Origin: an uncultured Neomegalonema sp.
GTDB taxonomy: Bacteria > Pseudomonadota > Alphaproteobacteria > Rhodobacterales > Rhodobacteraceae
DNA: 64,000 nucleotides
Direction of reading: 5' to 3'
Assembly (NCBI GenBank): GCA_937990185.1
Contig: CALKBI010000041.1
Coordinates: 1-64,000 of the forward strand
Part shown: piece by piece, positions 34,572 through 44,081 of the stretch
Position numbering within the stretch: position 1 is the stretch's first letter
Layout of the letters: every line of letters begins with the position of its first letter
Notes under the pieces: model-generated
What the model was told of the DNA's origin: nothing
The model's input: the letters and a program-made list of their open reading frames with translations, nothing else
Database searches by the model: none
Program-made: the position numbers and the translations under genes

Positions 34572-35927
34572 TTAGCGCGCCTTTACCCGTTCCGGCAAGA
34601 TGCCTCCGGGGGTGAAGCGCATGACCAGCAAAAGCACCAATCCCATTACGAAGACCCGCATGTGCTGTGCATTGTCGATCAGGTGTAGGCGTAGCCAGTT
34701 GGTTTCTGCCATCCCCGATGTGAGCAGGTTGATGAGCCAAGTTCCCGCCGGTTCCGCCTCGACCCAGAGGAACCAGATGAAAAATCCACCGATCACTGCG
34801 CCAAGATTATTGCCCGATCCGCCGACCACGACCATCACCCAGATTAGAAAGGTGAAGCGTAACGGCTGATAGGTTCCCGGTGTGAATTGGCCGTCTAACG
34901 TCGCGAGCATGGCTCCGGCAATTCCAACCACGGCAGAACCGAGGACAAAGATTTGCAAATGGCGGCCTTTGACATCCTTGCCCATTGCTTCGGCGGCGAT
35001 CTCGTTGTCGCGAATAGCGCGGATCATCCGGCCCCAAGGGGAGTTAAGCGCCAAGACACATAAGGTCAGAATGACGATTAAGACGATGGCAAAAAGCCCT
35101 GCGTAACACAGTTTTACGAACAACCCGGAATACTCGGTGATCAATCCTGCGAGTGCTTCTTCACGCGCTGCACCGCTTAAGCTGGTCAGTTTTTCGGCGG
35201 CGAAAGCCTCGACCTTTTCCCGAAACCACGCGCTTTGTTGCAGGTCGACTTCGTAAGGAACAGGGCGAGGTAGGCCGGTGACATTTTTTACGCCGCGCGT
35301 CAGCCAGTCTTCGTTTTTCAACACCGCGACAATGATCTCTGAAATGCCGAGCGTTGCAATCGCGAGGTAATCTGCACGCAGCCCCAAGGCGATTTGACCG
35401 ACCAGCCAAGCGGCTCCGGCGGCGAATAGTCCTCCCACAATCCACGAAACCATAATCGGCAAGCCGAGACCCCCAAGATAGCCAGTTTTACCGGGGTCTA
35501 CTGATTCAATCGCATCGACTGCAGGTCCATAAAAGTGCCGCGTTGCGATATATCCGATCACGGCGACAAGCATAACGATCAGGAAATGTCCTCGCCGCCC
35601 TTTGGTTTTTCGATGCGCGAAAGTGGTGGCGGTGATCGTTCCCAAAAAGCAAAGCGCTGTTAGGCCGATTTGAGAGCCACCCGCGCTCCATGCTTCCGCG
35701 ACCGGGGCTTTGGAGACCAGCACAGCGGCGACTCCGCCCAGCGCCGCAAAACCCATAATTCCGACGTTGAACAGTCCTGCATATCCCCATTGAATATTGA
35801 CCCCCAACGCCATGACTGCGGAAATCAAGCATAGGTTCAGCATTCCCAGCGCAACGGTCGGCGATTGGATGTGCCAGACAGCGGCCAGCAGCGCGGCCAT
35901 GATCACAAAGGCAATGAACGCGCGCAT
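34572..35927 (-). CDS. livM: Branched-chain amino-acid-type ABC transporter permease
   Basis: The 451-residue membrane protein is longer than usual LivM (about 330-430) because of an extra soluble insert around residues 215-265 (YEVDLQQSAWFREKVEAFAA). The core motifs NIQWGYAGLFNVG and the ATPase-docking helix around RAIRDNEIAAEAMGKDVKG are present. It overlaps livH by one base and works with it as the transmembrane channel. Confidence 0.92.
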   Translation of the reverse strand: MRAFIAFVIMAALLAAVWHIQSPTVALGMLNLCLISAVMALGVNIQWGYAGLFNVGIMGFAALGGVAAVLVSKAPVAEAWSAGGSQIGLTALCFLGTITATTFAHRKTKGRRGHFLIVMLVAVIGYIATRHFYGPAVDAIESVDPGKTGYLGGLGLPIMVSWIVGGLFAAGAAWLVGQIALGLRADYLAIATLGISEIIVAVLKNEDWLTRGVKNVTGLPRPVPYEVDLQQSAWFREKVEAFAAEKLTSLSGAAREEALAGLITEYSGLFVKLCYAGLFAIVLIVILTLCVLALNSPWGRMIRAIRDNEIAAEAMGKDVKGRHLQIFVLGSAVVGIAGAMLATLDGQFTPGTYQPLRFTFLIWVMVVVGGSGNNLGAVIGGFFIWFLWVEAEPAGTWLINLLTSGMAETNWLRLHLIDNAQHMRVFVMGLVLLLVMRFTPGGILPERVKAR

Positions 35928-36940
35928 CAGACGACTTTCCCTTTGAATATTCCCGTTGGTCTGACCAGCAGAACGACCACGAGGATCACGAAAGAAATGG
36001 CGAATTTATAATCCGTTGAGAGCAATTGGAGCAGGCCGTCCGGTTGCCATTCTTCCGGCAAGAGATAGCGCCCGACTTTCTTATAGGCATAGGTCAGCAT
36101 GACTTCGGAAAACGCGATAATGAAGCCCCCGACAATCGCCCCGATAGGTTTGCCCAAGCCTCCGACAATGGCGGCGGCGAACATTGGCAACAACAGTTGG
36201 AAATAGGTGAAGGGTTTAAAGCTCTTGTCTAATCCGTAGAGAACACCGGCGATGGCCGCCAGACCTGCCGCTATGATCCATGTGATCTTCACTACGCGCT
36301 CCGGGTCGATCCCTGAGAGTCGAGCGAGTGTTTCGTTATCCGAATAGGCACGCATGGCTTTGCCGGTTTTCGTGCGTTGCAGGAACCAGAACAGCAAGAT
36401 AACTAGGACAACCGCGACCACGACGGTAAGCACTTGCGAAGTTCGGATGCCTAAGCCTTCGTCTAATCCGGTGAGTTTCTTGAACTCCCGCGCTTTCATT
36501 AAAAAGCGGTCCCCGTCGAGGAAGATCTGTTCTCCTGGTCCGATGATAAAGCGGATCAATCCGTTCATCATGAACATGATCCCAATCGATGCCATCAGGA
36601 AGGTTATCGGCTTGGCTCTCACGTCGCGGTAATGCCGGTAAACCAGTCGATCCGTTGCAAGTAAGAACAATATCGTCAGGAAAATTCCGATAGGCAGTGC
36701 AAGCAAGGCGGTGGGCAAAGGCCCGAGGCTGACACCCCAGCTTTGCAATAACCATGTCATCAAGATCGTAATCATGGTCCCGAAGGCCATTGTGTCGCCA
36801 TGGGCGAAATTCGAGAACCTCAGGATGCCGAACACCAATGTGATCCCTAACGCGCCGAGTGCGAGTTGCGCTCCGTAGACCAGTCCCGGAACCAGCACAA
36901 AATTCGCCATTAAGACGAGGGGATTGAGCCACTCAGTCAT
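35927..36940 (-). CDS. livH: Branched-chain amino-acid-type ABC transporter permease
   Basis: The 337-residue LivH-like permease has about eight membrane helices. FGILRFSNFAHGDTMAFG near the N terminus, RAYSDNETLARLSGIDPERV for ATPase docking, and AAIVGGLGKPIGAIVGGF are family motifs. Its stop overlaps the livM start. Confidence 0.93.
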   Translation of the reverse strand: MTEWLNPLVLMANFVLVPGLVYGAQLALGALGITLVFGILRFSNFAHGDTMAFGTMITILMTWLLQSWGVSLGPLPTALLALPIGIFLTILFLLATDRLVYRHYRDVRAKPITFLMASIGIMFMMNGLIRFIIGPGEQIFLDGDRFLMKAREFKKLTGLDEGLGIRTSQVLTVVVAVVLVILLFWFLQRTKTGKAMRAYSDNETLARLSGIDPERVVKITWIIAAGLAAIAGVLYGLDKSFKPFTYFQLLLPMFAAAIVGGLGKPIGAIVGGFIIAFSEVMLTYAYKKVGRYLLPEEWQPDGLLQLLSTDYKFAISFVILVVVLLVRPTGIFKGKVV

Positions 36941-36983
36941 GGGATGCTTACCATCGCCCGGGGCGGAGTTAATTCTTGAGCCA

Positions 36984-37685
36984 TCATCCCCCCAAGAAAC
37001 TCTTGCGAACTTCTGCGTCGGCGAGCAGTGCCTCGCCAGTGTCGGTGAATCTGTTTTCGCCTGTCACCAATACATATCCCCGGTCGGCGATTTCTAGGGC
37101 TTGCCGGGCATTTTGCTCGACCATCAGAACTGCAACGCCGGTATTGCGAACCTCGATAATGCGGTCAAACAGCTCGTCCATGACAATAGGGGAAACGCCC
37201 GCTGTTGGCTCGTCCAGCATGAGCACTGAAGGACGGGTCATCATCGCGCGGCCCACAGCGACTTGTTGTCTTTGGCCGCCCGATAATTCGCCCGCCGCCT
37301 GTCTGCGCTTTTCCTTTAGAATGGGAAAGAGGCCATAGATTTGTTCTATGGTTTCCGCGATGTCGTCGCCGCGCAGATAAGCCCCCATCTCCAGATTTTC
37401 TTCAACGGTCATGCCGGTGAAGACGTTTTCTGTTTGCGGGACAAAGCCGATGCCCTCTGCGATGCGGGCTTGCGGCGATAGGCTGGAGATGTCTTTGCCG
37501 TCGAGCCTGACAGAGCCTTCGCGCAGATCGAGCATTCCGAGGAGCGCCTTCATTGCCGTCGATTTACCTGCACCGTTCGGGCCGACGATCACTGCAATCT
37601 CGCCACGTTCAACGCCGATGGAGCAGCTTTTGAGGATATCGGCCCCGCCATAGCCGCCGGTCATGTTCTCACCACTCAGCAGCAT
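36984..37685 (-). CDS. livF: Branched-chain amino-acid-type ABC transporter ATP-binding protein
   Basis: The 233-residue ATPase has Walker A GPNGAGKST, signature LSGGQRQQVAVGRAMM, Walker B VLMLDEPTAG and the H-loop region. The ATG overlaps the livG stop (TAATG), indicating coupling. Confidence 0.94.
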   Translation of the reverse strand: MLLSGENMTGGYGGADILKSCSIGVERGEIAVIVGPNGAGKSTAMKALLGMLDLREGSVRLDGKDISSLSPQARIAEGIGFVPQTENVFTGMTVEENLEMGAYLRGDDIAETIEQIYGLFPILKEKRRQAAGELSGGQRQQVAVGRAMMTRPSVLMLDEPTAGVSPIVMDELFDRIIEVRNTGVAVLMVEQNARQALEIADRGYVLVTGENRFTDTGEALLADAEVRKSFLGG

Positions 37686-38464
37686 TAGGCTATGACCCGC
37701 TTTTTTGTCACGCCGCGCCCGAGATAGGCTTCGATTACTGTCTCATTCGCGCGGACCTCAGCGGCGGTTCCTTGCGCCAGCACTGTACCCTCGGCCATGA
37801 CAATTACCGGATTGCAAAGGCGAGAGATGAAATCCATGTCATGCTCGATCATGCAGAAGGTATATCCACGCTCCTGATTGAGCTTGATAATCGCGTCGCC
37901 GATTTCCGCAAGCAATGTTCGGTTCACGCCAGCACCGACTTCATCGAGCAAGACAACTTTGGCGTCCACCATCATCGTGCGGCCCAGCTCGAGCAGTTTT
38001 TTCTGTCCGCCCGACAGATTGCCCGCGCGCTCATGAGTTAGGTGCGTGATCTTGAGAAAATCGATGACGTCTTCGGCTTTGGCGCGGATTTGGCGTTCTT
38101 GCTCACGCACTTTGCCCCGCCCGATCCAAGCGTTGATCAAGGTTTCTCCGTGCTGTCTTGCAGGAACCATCATCAGGTTTTCCAGCACCGTCATGGTCGA
38201 AAATTCATGAGCGATCTGAAAAGTGCGGAGCAATCCCTTATGGAACAGCTCATGCGGGGTCAGGCCGGTGACATCCTCATCATCCAGCGTAATACGCCCA
38301 TGTGTCGGAGGAAAAAGGCCAGCTATAATGTTGAAAAGTGTGGTTTTTCCGGCTCCATTAGGTCCGATTAAACCTGTAATCGAGCCGCGCGCGATTTCGA
38401 GCGTGCAGTCATCAACCGCATGAACGCCGCCGAAATACTTCGACACTCCTTCAACTCGAATCAT
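37685..38464 (-). CDS. livG: Branched-chain amino-acid-type ABC transporter ATP-binding protein
   Basis: The 259-residue ATPase has Walker A GPNGAGKTTLF, signature LSGGQKKLLELGRTMM and the C-terminal LivG helix (VIEAYLGRG). I place the start at 38464 (MIRVEGVSKYFGG) because AGGGAC precedes it; two upstream in-frame ATGs lack a site. It is the first gene of the cluster, divergent from the TRAP operon. Confidence 0.93.
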   Translation of the reverse strand: MIRVEGVSKYFGGVHAVDDCTLEIARGSITGLIGPNGAGKTTLFNIIAGLFPPTHGRITLDDEDVTGLTPHELFHKGLLRTFQIAHEFSTMTVLENLMMVPARQHGETLINAWIGRGKVREQERQIRAKAEDVIDFLKITHLTHERAGNLSGGQKKLLELGRTMMVDAKVVLLDEVGAGVNRTLLAEIGDAIIKLNQERGYTFCMIEHDMDFISRLCNPVIVMAEGTVLAQGTAAEVRANETVIEAYLGRGVTKKRVIA

Positions 38465-38625
38465 TTGTTTCGTCCCTGTGATGTCTTTCATCACTAACGC
38501 TGAATACCAGATTCGCAACTATGCTGTGCCTGAGGGCTGCCATACCGTTGACTCAGAGGTTTTCCGCTATACCGTTATACGAGAAAGCAACCGTCAAAAA
38601 GGCGGTGCTCAATGGGAGGAATACC

Positions 38626-39612
38626 ATGCTGTCACGTTTGACTTCGGCGATTGCGCTTTGTGCGGCCATGACTGTTGCATCGACCGCAAGTGCGAAAGAG
38701 CTTCGCCTGTCTCACCAATGGTCCACAAAAGATGTCCGCCACCAAGTAGCACAAATCGTCGCTGATGCGGTTGAGGCCGCTGATGTTGATCTGACGATCA
38801 AGATTTTTCCGTCAAAATCGCTGTTCAAGCCGCGCGAGCAATATAAGCCACTATCGCGTGGTCAGCTTGATATGTCTGTCTTTCCACTCGCGTATGCAGC
38901 GGGGCAGCGGCCAGCCTATAACCTGACGCTGATGCCGGGATTGGTGAAAAACCACGACCACGCTGCGCGATTGAACTATTCGCCATTCATGGAAGCTCTA
39001 CAGGAGCAAATGGCTGAAGATGACGTGATGGTTCTCGTTCACGGGTATCTTGCTGGCGGCTTTGTTGGCAAAGATGGCTGCATCACAAAGCCTGAACACG
39101 CTAAAGGCTTGCAGATGCGCGCGGCGGGTAAAGCGTTTGAGCAAATGTTGGCAGGCGCGGGCGCGTCTATTGCGTCGATGGCATCGTCCGAGCTTTATAA
39201 CGCGATCCAAACCGGGGTTCTACAAGGCGCGAATACCTCGTCTTCCAGTTTTGTCAGCTTCCGTATCTTTGAACAGGTCAAGTGCTATACACCAGCCTCT
39301 GATGTTGCCTTGTGGTTCATGTATCAACCGTTGCTGATGAACAAAGCGACATTTGACGATTTGACCCCAGCGCAGCAGGCTGCCTTGAAAGCAGCGGGCC
39401 GTGCGGCGGAAGCCTTTTATCTGCAACAAGGTAAAGAGGCCGATGCGAAGTCCACCGCTGTTTTCAAAGAGAACGGGGTTGAGATCGCAAACATGACTGA
39501 AGAAGATTTCAACGCATGGCGCGATCTTGCCAAGGAAACTTCTTACAAGAACTTCCTTGAAGGCAATCCTGACGGTCAAAAGCTGATTGATCTTGCCCTT
39601 GAGGTCGAGTGA
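38626..39612 (+). CDS. TRAP transporter substrate-binding protein (DctP family)
   Basis: The 328-residue periplasmic protein has a signal peptide (cleaved after STASA, about residue 23), then the DctP fold (LRLSHQWSTKDVRHQ, QMRAAGKAFEQML, NAIQTGVLQGANTS). GGGAGGA sits six bases before the ATG at 38626; longer frames upstream lack a signal peptide. With the next two genes it forms a complete TRAP system. Location directly before malonyl-CoA synthetase suggests malonate as ligand, as in the MatPQM system of rhizobia. Confidence 0.9.
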   Translation: MLSRLTSAIALCAAMTVASTASAKELRLSHQWSTKDVRHQVAQIVADAVEAADVDLTIKIFPSKSLFKPREQYKPLSRGQLDMSVFPLAYAAGQRPAYNLTLMPGLVKNHDHAARLNYSPFMEALQEQMAEDDVMVLVHGYLAGGFVGKDGCITKPEHAKGLQMRAAGKAFEQMLAGAGASIASMASSELYNAIQTGVLQGANTSSSSFVSFRIFEQVKCYTPASDVALWFMYQPLLMNKATFDDLTPAQQAALKAAGRAAEAFYLQQGKEADAKSTAVFKENGVEIANMTEEDFNAWRDLAKETSYKNFLEGNPDGQKLIDLALEVE

Positions 39613-39771
39613 TCGGGTGGCGACCTTGAGGTCGTAAGTTGAATTTGGGTATGTCCGCAACCGCGGGCATCCCTTTTTTCGTGAAGAACAAGCGTCTATT
39701 TTTACCTGCAACTAGCCTCGCTCGTGTGGGGATGACGCAAATATTTAAATATCCGATAGATCGGGACATTC

Positions 39772-40338
39772 ATGTCTGCACCCACCGTATTGAAAGTCGC
39801 CAAAGATGGCGGCAATCTGTTTCTTCGCGCTGTCGGCTGGCTTTCGACGCTGTGCGGTATCATTGCCGCCTTTCTGATTGTCGGGGCCATCGGGTTGACC
39901 TGTCAGATGCTCTACATCCGGTTTTGGCTTGGTGAGTCAACGATCTGGCAGACGGAGACAGTCACCTTCATGATGGTCGGGGCGACATTGATCGGGTTGC
40001 CTTATGTCCAACGTCTGCGCGGGCATGTGAATGTTGATTTGATCCCGCTGATGTTACCGCGCGGCCTGCGTAAGCTGCTCGCGATTGTCGTGTTGGCGGC
40101 ATCCGTAGCGATCATCGGGATGATGGTTTGGTACGGGTGGGATATGTTCCACACCGCATATGCGCGTAACTGGACTTCGGACTCGGTCTGGGGGCCAAAA
40201 CTGTGGCCAATCTATCTGACGGTTCCGGTAGGGTTGGGGTTGTTGATGCTTCAACTCGTTGCTGATTTGGTCGGAACCATCAAAGACATCGAAGAACCCT
40301 TTTCCCTCGAAGCTGAAACGAGTGGAGGAGAGGGCTGA
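39772..40338 (+). CDS. TRAP transporter small permease (DctQ family)
   Basis: The 188-residue protein has four membrane helices; the TETVTFMMVGATLIGLPYVQR and RGHVNVDLIP segments are typical of DctQ. It overlaps the large permease by one base (TGATG). Confidence 0.92.
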   Translation: MSAPTVLKVAKDGGNLFLRAVGWLSTLCGIIAAFLIVGAIGLTCQMLYIRFWLGESTIWQTETVTFMMVGATLIGLPYVQRLRGHVNVDLIPLMLPRGLRKLLAIVVLAASVAIIGMMVWYGWDMFHTAYARNWTSDSVWGPKLWPIYLTVPVGLGLLMLQLVADLVGTIKDIEEPFSLEAETSGGEG

Positions 40339-41675
40339 TGGACCCGCTTATTCTTGGTGCGCTGATCGGGATCTTTACGATCCTCATTCTCTTTTCAGGT
40401 GTTTCTGTCGCCATTGGGTTGCTGATGGTGTCGGCGGGGTTTCTGTTCTTTTTCAATCCGCGCGATTTGGAACTGATCCCAGAGTTGTTTTTCGGAAAGC
40501 TCGATAATTTCGCGCTGCTCTCGATCCCCATGTTTATTATTATGGGAGCAGCCATTGCATCAACACGAGCCGGTGCGGATTTGTATGAGGCGTTGGACCG
40601 TTGGCTCACCCGTATTCCCGGTGGTCTTGTCATTTCAAACCTCGGGGCCTGTGCGCTTTTTGCAGCGATGTCCGGGTCCAGCCCCGCAACTTGTGCAGCC
40701 ATCGGCAAGATGGGCATCCCAGAGATGCGCAAGCGCGGGTTTCCTGATGGTGTTGCCGCCGGATCTATTGCTGCGGGCGGTACGCTCGGCATTCTGATCC
40801 CGCCCTCCGTGACGATGATCGTTTACGGTATCGCGACGGAGACATCGATTGGTCGTCTGTTTTTAGCCGGAGTTTTTCCGGGTCTGTTGCTTGTCGCATT
40901 GTTCATGGCGTGGTCGATCTATTCCACAGCGCGCAGCGGGTCGGGGGATGCGTTGGCCGGGCGGTCCTTTTCGTGGAAGCAAAAGTTTGAAGTCTTGCCT
41001 CGTGTGGTTCCGTTCTTGCTGGTGATCCTCGGCGTGCTTTACAGCATGTATGGCGGTATCGCGACACCATCGGAGACGGCTGCCATAGGTGCGTTGCTCT
41101 GTATGGTTCTTGCGGTCGTCATTTATCGCATGTGGAACCCGCAAGAAATTTGGGTCGTGCTGAGAGATTCTACCCGTGAAAGCGTGATGATCTTATTCAT
41201 CATCGGCGCGGCGGGTGTGTTTGCCTACATGCTGTCTTCGCTGCAAGTCACTCAAAGTATTGCGGAGTGGATAGGCACGCTCGACATCAATCGCTGGACC
41301 TTGATGCTGGCGGTGAATTTGTTCCTGTTAGTCGCAGGATTCTTTTTACCGCCCGTTGCTGTCATCGTGATGGCAGCTCCGATCCTGTTGCCGATCTTGT
41401 TGAAAGCGGGCTTTGGCGCGGAGGGCGATCCCTATGATGCGTATTGGTTCGCAGTCGTGCTGACGATCAATATGGAGATAGGCTTGATCTCGCCGCCCGT
41501 GGGCCTGAATCTTTACGTCATCAATGGTATTGCACCGGACATTAAGCTGAAGACAATCCTGCTCGGGTCATTGCCTTATGTCGGCTGTATGGTGTTGGCG
41601 ATTATCATCTTGTGTATCTTCCCGCAGATTGCGACATGGTTGCCTGAAGTGGTTATGGGTAAGGTTATCGGATGA
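40338..41675 (+). CDS. TRAP transporter large permease (DctM family)
   Basis: The 445-residue protein has about 12 membrane helices and DctM motifs AMSGSSPATCAAIGKMG, GTLGILIPPSVTMIVYG and GLISPPVGLNLYVI. It uses a sodium gradient to take up the ligand delivered by the binding protein. Its stop overlaps the matB start by four bases. Confidence 0.94.
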   Translation: MDPLILGALIGIFTILILFSGVSVAIGLLMVSAGFLFFFNPRDLELIPELFFGKLDNFALLSIPMFIIMGAAIASTRAGADLYEALDRWLTRIPGGLVISNLGACALFAAMSGSSPATCAAIGKMGIPEMRKRGFPDGVAAGSIAAGGTLGILIPPSVTMIVYGIATETSIGRLFLAGVFPGLLLVALFMAWSIYSTARSGSGDALAGRSFSWKQKFEVLPRVVPFLLVILGVLYSMYGGIATPSETAAIGALLCMVLAVVIYRMWNPQEIWVVLRDSTRESVMILFIIGAAGVFAYMLSSLQVTQSIAEWIGTLDINRWTLMLAVNLFLLVAGFFLPPVAVIVMAAPILLPILLKAGFGAEGDPYDAYWFAVVLTINMEIGLISPPVGLNLYVINGIAPDIKLKTILLGSLPYVGCMVLAIIILCIFPQIATWLPEVVMGKVIG

Positions 41676-43195
41676 CGAACACTCTGTTTGATGGTCTTTT
41701 TGCAGATGTGAAACCAGAGCGGGCTTTTGCCGAGATACCGGGGGAGGGCGATGTGCCCTCGCGCTGGTATACGTATGCGCATATTGAACAGGTTACGGCG
41801 CGCTTTGCCGCAACTTTGGCGGCGCGCGGGGTCAAGCCGGGGGATCGTGTCGCGGCGCAAATCCCGAAATCCATCGAAGCGCTTATGCTCTATCTCGCGA
41901 CGGTGCGGGCCGGAGCGATCTTTCTTCCCTTGAACACAGCCTATACTGCGGCTGAGGTCGATTATTTTATCGGTGATGCGGAGCCGAAGCTGTTCCTGTG
42001 CGATCCGAAATCCCTCGACGGGTATATCGGGATTGCGGAAAAATACCGTGTGCATCTCGACAGTTTTGGTGTTTGGCGCTCCCCCGAGGTGAGTGCGGGA
42101 ACCTTCTTTGATTTTGCGGAAACGCAAGCTGGTACTTTTGACACCGTGCCGCGCGACCCTGAAGATTTAGCAGCAATCCTCTATACGTCAGGCACAACAG
42201 GGCGCTCCAAAGGCGCGATGCTGTCGCATAAAAATTTGCTCTCGAATGCGGAGACGCTGGCACGGGAGTGGCGCTTTACCGAAGATGATGTGCTGCTTCA
42301 TGCTTTGCCAATCTATCATACGCATGGGTTGTTCGTGGCGAGCAACACGTTGATGAAAACCGGCGGGCAGATGATTTTTATGTCCAAATTCGACGCAGAT
42401 GCGGTTGTGAAGAACTTACCCAATGCGACCTCGATGATGGGGGTGCCGACCTTTTATACGCGCTTGCTGGCGCATTATGGCTTCACCAAACAAGTCACTG
42501 AGCATATGCGGTTGTTCACGTCGGGGTCTGCGCCATTACTGGCGGAAACGCATCGCGAATTTGAAGCGCGGACAGGGCATCGCATCCTTGAGCGTTACGG
42601 CATGACCGAGACGAATATGAATACCTCTAATCCTTATGATGGAGAGCGCCGCGCCGGTACGGTTGGCTTTCCATTGCCGGGGGTCGCGTTGCGTATTGTG
42701 GACGAAAACGCGCAGCCCGTTACGCAAGGCGAAATCGGAACCATTGAAGTGCGCGGTGACAATGTTTGCCAAGGTTATTGGCAGATGCCGGAGAAGACAA
42801 AGGAAGAAATGCGCGAGGACGGTTTCTTCATTACCGGCGATCTTGGGATGGAAGACGAAGACGGCTATGTCGTTATTGTCGGGCGCGGAAAAGACCTGAT
42901 CATTACCGGCGGCTTTAACGTCTATCCGAAAGAAATCGAGGGCGTGATTGATGACCTCCCCGGCGTGACCGAGTCCGCTGTCATCGGCGCACCGCATCCT
43001 GATTTCGGTGAAGGGGTTGTTGCTGTTGTAGTCGGGGAGGGCGATGAAGACGCAATCCTCTCTGCGCTCGCTGATAAACTCGCCAAGTTTAAACAGCCGA
43101 AACGGGTTTTCTTTATCGATGCTCTGCCCCGCAATACGATGGGTAAAGTACAAAAGAATGTGCTGCGTGATGAACACAAGGACTTGTTTGTCTGA
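41672..43195 (+). CDS. matB: Malonyl-CoA synthetase (malonate-CoA ligase)
   Basis: The 507-residue ANL-family adenylating enzyme makes malonyl-CoA from malonate, ATP and CoA. Motifs are the P-loop YTSGTTGRSKGAMLSHKNL (about 170-188), HALPIYHTHGLFVASN, ERYGMTETNMNTSNPYDG, GDLGMEDEDGY, GGFNVYPKEIEG, and the catalytic Lys in NTMGKVQKN. These fit MatB rather than a general acyl-CoA ligase. Coupling to the TRAP genes implies uptake and activation of malonate. No malonyl-CoA decarboxylase is in the window. Confidence 0.93.
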   Translation: MTNTLFDGLFADVKPERAFAEIPGEGDVPSRWYTYAHIEQVTARFAATLAARGVKPGDRVAAQIPKSIEALMLYLATVRAGAIFLPLNTAYTAAEVDYFIGDAEPKLFLCDPKSLDGYIGIAEKYRVHLDSFGVWRSPEVSAGTFFDFAETQAGTFDTVPRDPEDLAAILYTSGTTGRSKGAMLSHKNLLSNAETLAREWRFTEDDVLLHALPIYHTHGLFVASNTLMKTGGQMIFMSKFDADAVVKNLPNATSMMGVPTFYTRLLAHYGFTKQVTEHMRLFTSGSAPLLAETHREFEARTGHRILERYGMTETNMNTSNPYDGERRAGTVGFPLPGVALRIVDENAQPVTQGEIGTIEVRGDNVCQGYWQMPEKTKEEMREDGFFITGDLGMEDEDGYVVIVGRGKDLIITGGFNVYPKEIEGVIDDLPGVTESAVIGAPHPDFGEGVVAVVVGEGDEDAILSALADKLAKFKQPKRVFFIDALPRNTMGKVQKNVLRDEHKDLFV

Positions 43196-43290
43196 TTGAG
43201 TGGCGGATAGACGTGAGAAAGATTGCTCTGTCCTGAGCGAATTTAACATAGCGAGGCGCTCGGTGACTGGCCGGGATGGAGTTGTTGCCC

Positions 43291-43899
43291 ATGTTCTATG
43301 AACCAAAAGAAGGCCATGGCCTTCCTTATAATCCTTTCAAAGCCATCGTTGCGCCTCGGCCTATCGCATGGGTGTCGACGCTGAGCGAAGAGGGTGTCCC
43401 TAATCTTGCGCCGTTCTCGTTCTTCAATGGCGTGAGTGACGTTCCGCCTATTGTGATGTTTTCCTGTGCGCCGCCCAGCCCGTCGCTCAACAAAGACACC
43501 CGCGCGAATTGTCTCGCGACGAAAGAATTTGTCATTCACGTCGTTGCACATGAAATGCGGGATGCAATGAACACGTCTTCTGCAGGGTATCCGCCGGAGG
43601 TTGATGAGTTCGAGGCAGCGGGCCTCACGAAAGCGCCTTCGACGCTGATCAAGCCGCCGAGGATTGCCGACGCACCGGTGGCGATGGAGTGTAAGCTCCA
43701 CGACTCTCTTGATCTGCCCGGACCAGACGGCGGCGCCGGTTATACAGTAATTTATGGTGAAGTGATCGGGGTGCATATCGCCGATGCCGCGATCAAAGAC
43801 GGCAAATTGGATGTCACGGCATATAATCCGCTCGCACGGCTTGGGTATCATGATTACTCAACGGTTTTTGATACGTTCTCTCTCGTGCGTCCTTCATAA
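43291..43899 (+). CDS. Flavin reductase domain protein (YqfW/DIM6 type)
   Basis: The 202-residue protein begins MFYEPKEGHGLPYNPFKAIV and has the flavin-reductase split-barrel fold (PRPIAWVSTLSEEG, NLAPFSFFNGVS). It probably binds FMN and supplies or uses reduced flavin. I chose ATG 43291 with GGAG nine bases upstream; an ATG at 43276 is possible. It stands between matB and soxY with no obvious partner. Confidence 0.82.
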   Translation: MFYEPKEGHGLPYNPFKAIVAPRPIAWVSTLSEEGVPNLAPFSFFNGVSDVPPIVMFSCAPPSPSLNKDTRANCLATKEFVIHVVAHEMRDAMNTSSAGYPPEVDEFEAAGLTKAPSTLIKPPRIADAPVAMECKLHDSLDLPGPDGGAGYTVIYGEVIGVHIADAAIKDGKLDVTAYNPLARLGYHDYSTVFDTFSLVRPS

Positions 43900-44081
43900 G
43901 CGCTTTCGAAGGTAACGGTTTTGTCAAAGATTGAAGAGTGTTGAGTGCGCTAGTCTTTTGTTGCGTAATCATTTTTTGCGATTTTGTATGATTATTGATT
44001 TCTGCATGGCGGCTTGCATTTCATGGGGTTCCGTGGATTTATAGAGCCTGTTAAATCCGGACCCCGGATTAGGAGGATCGA

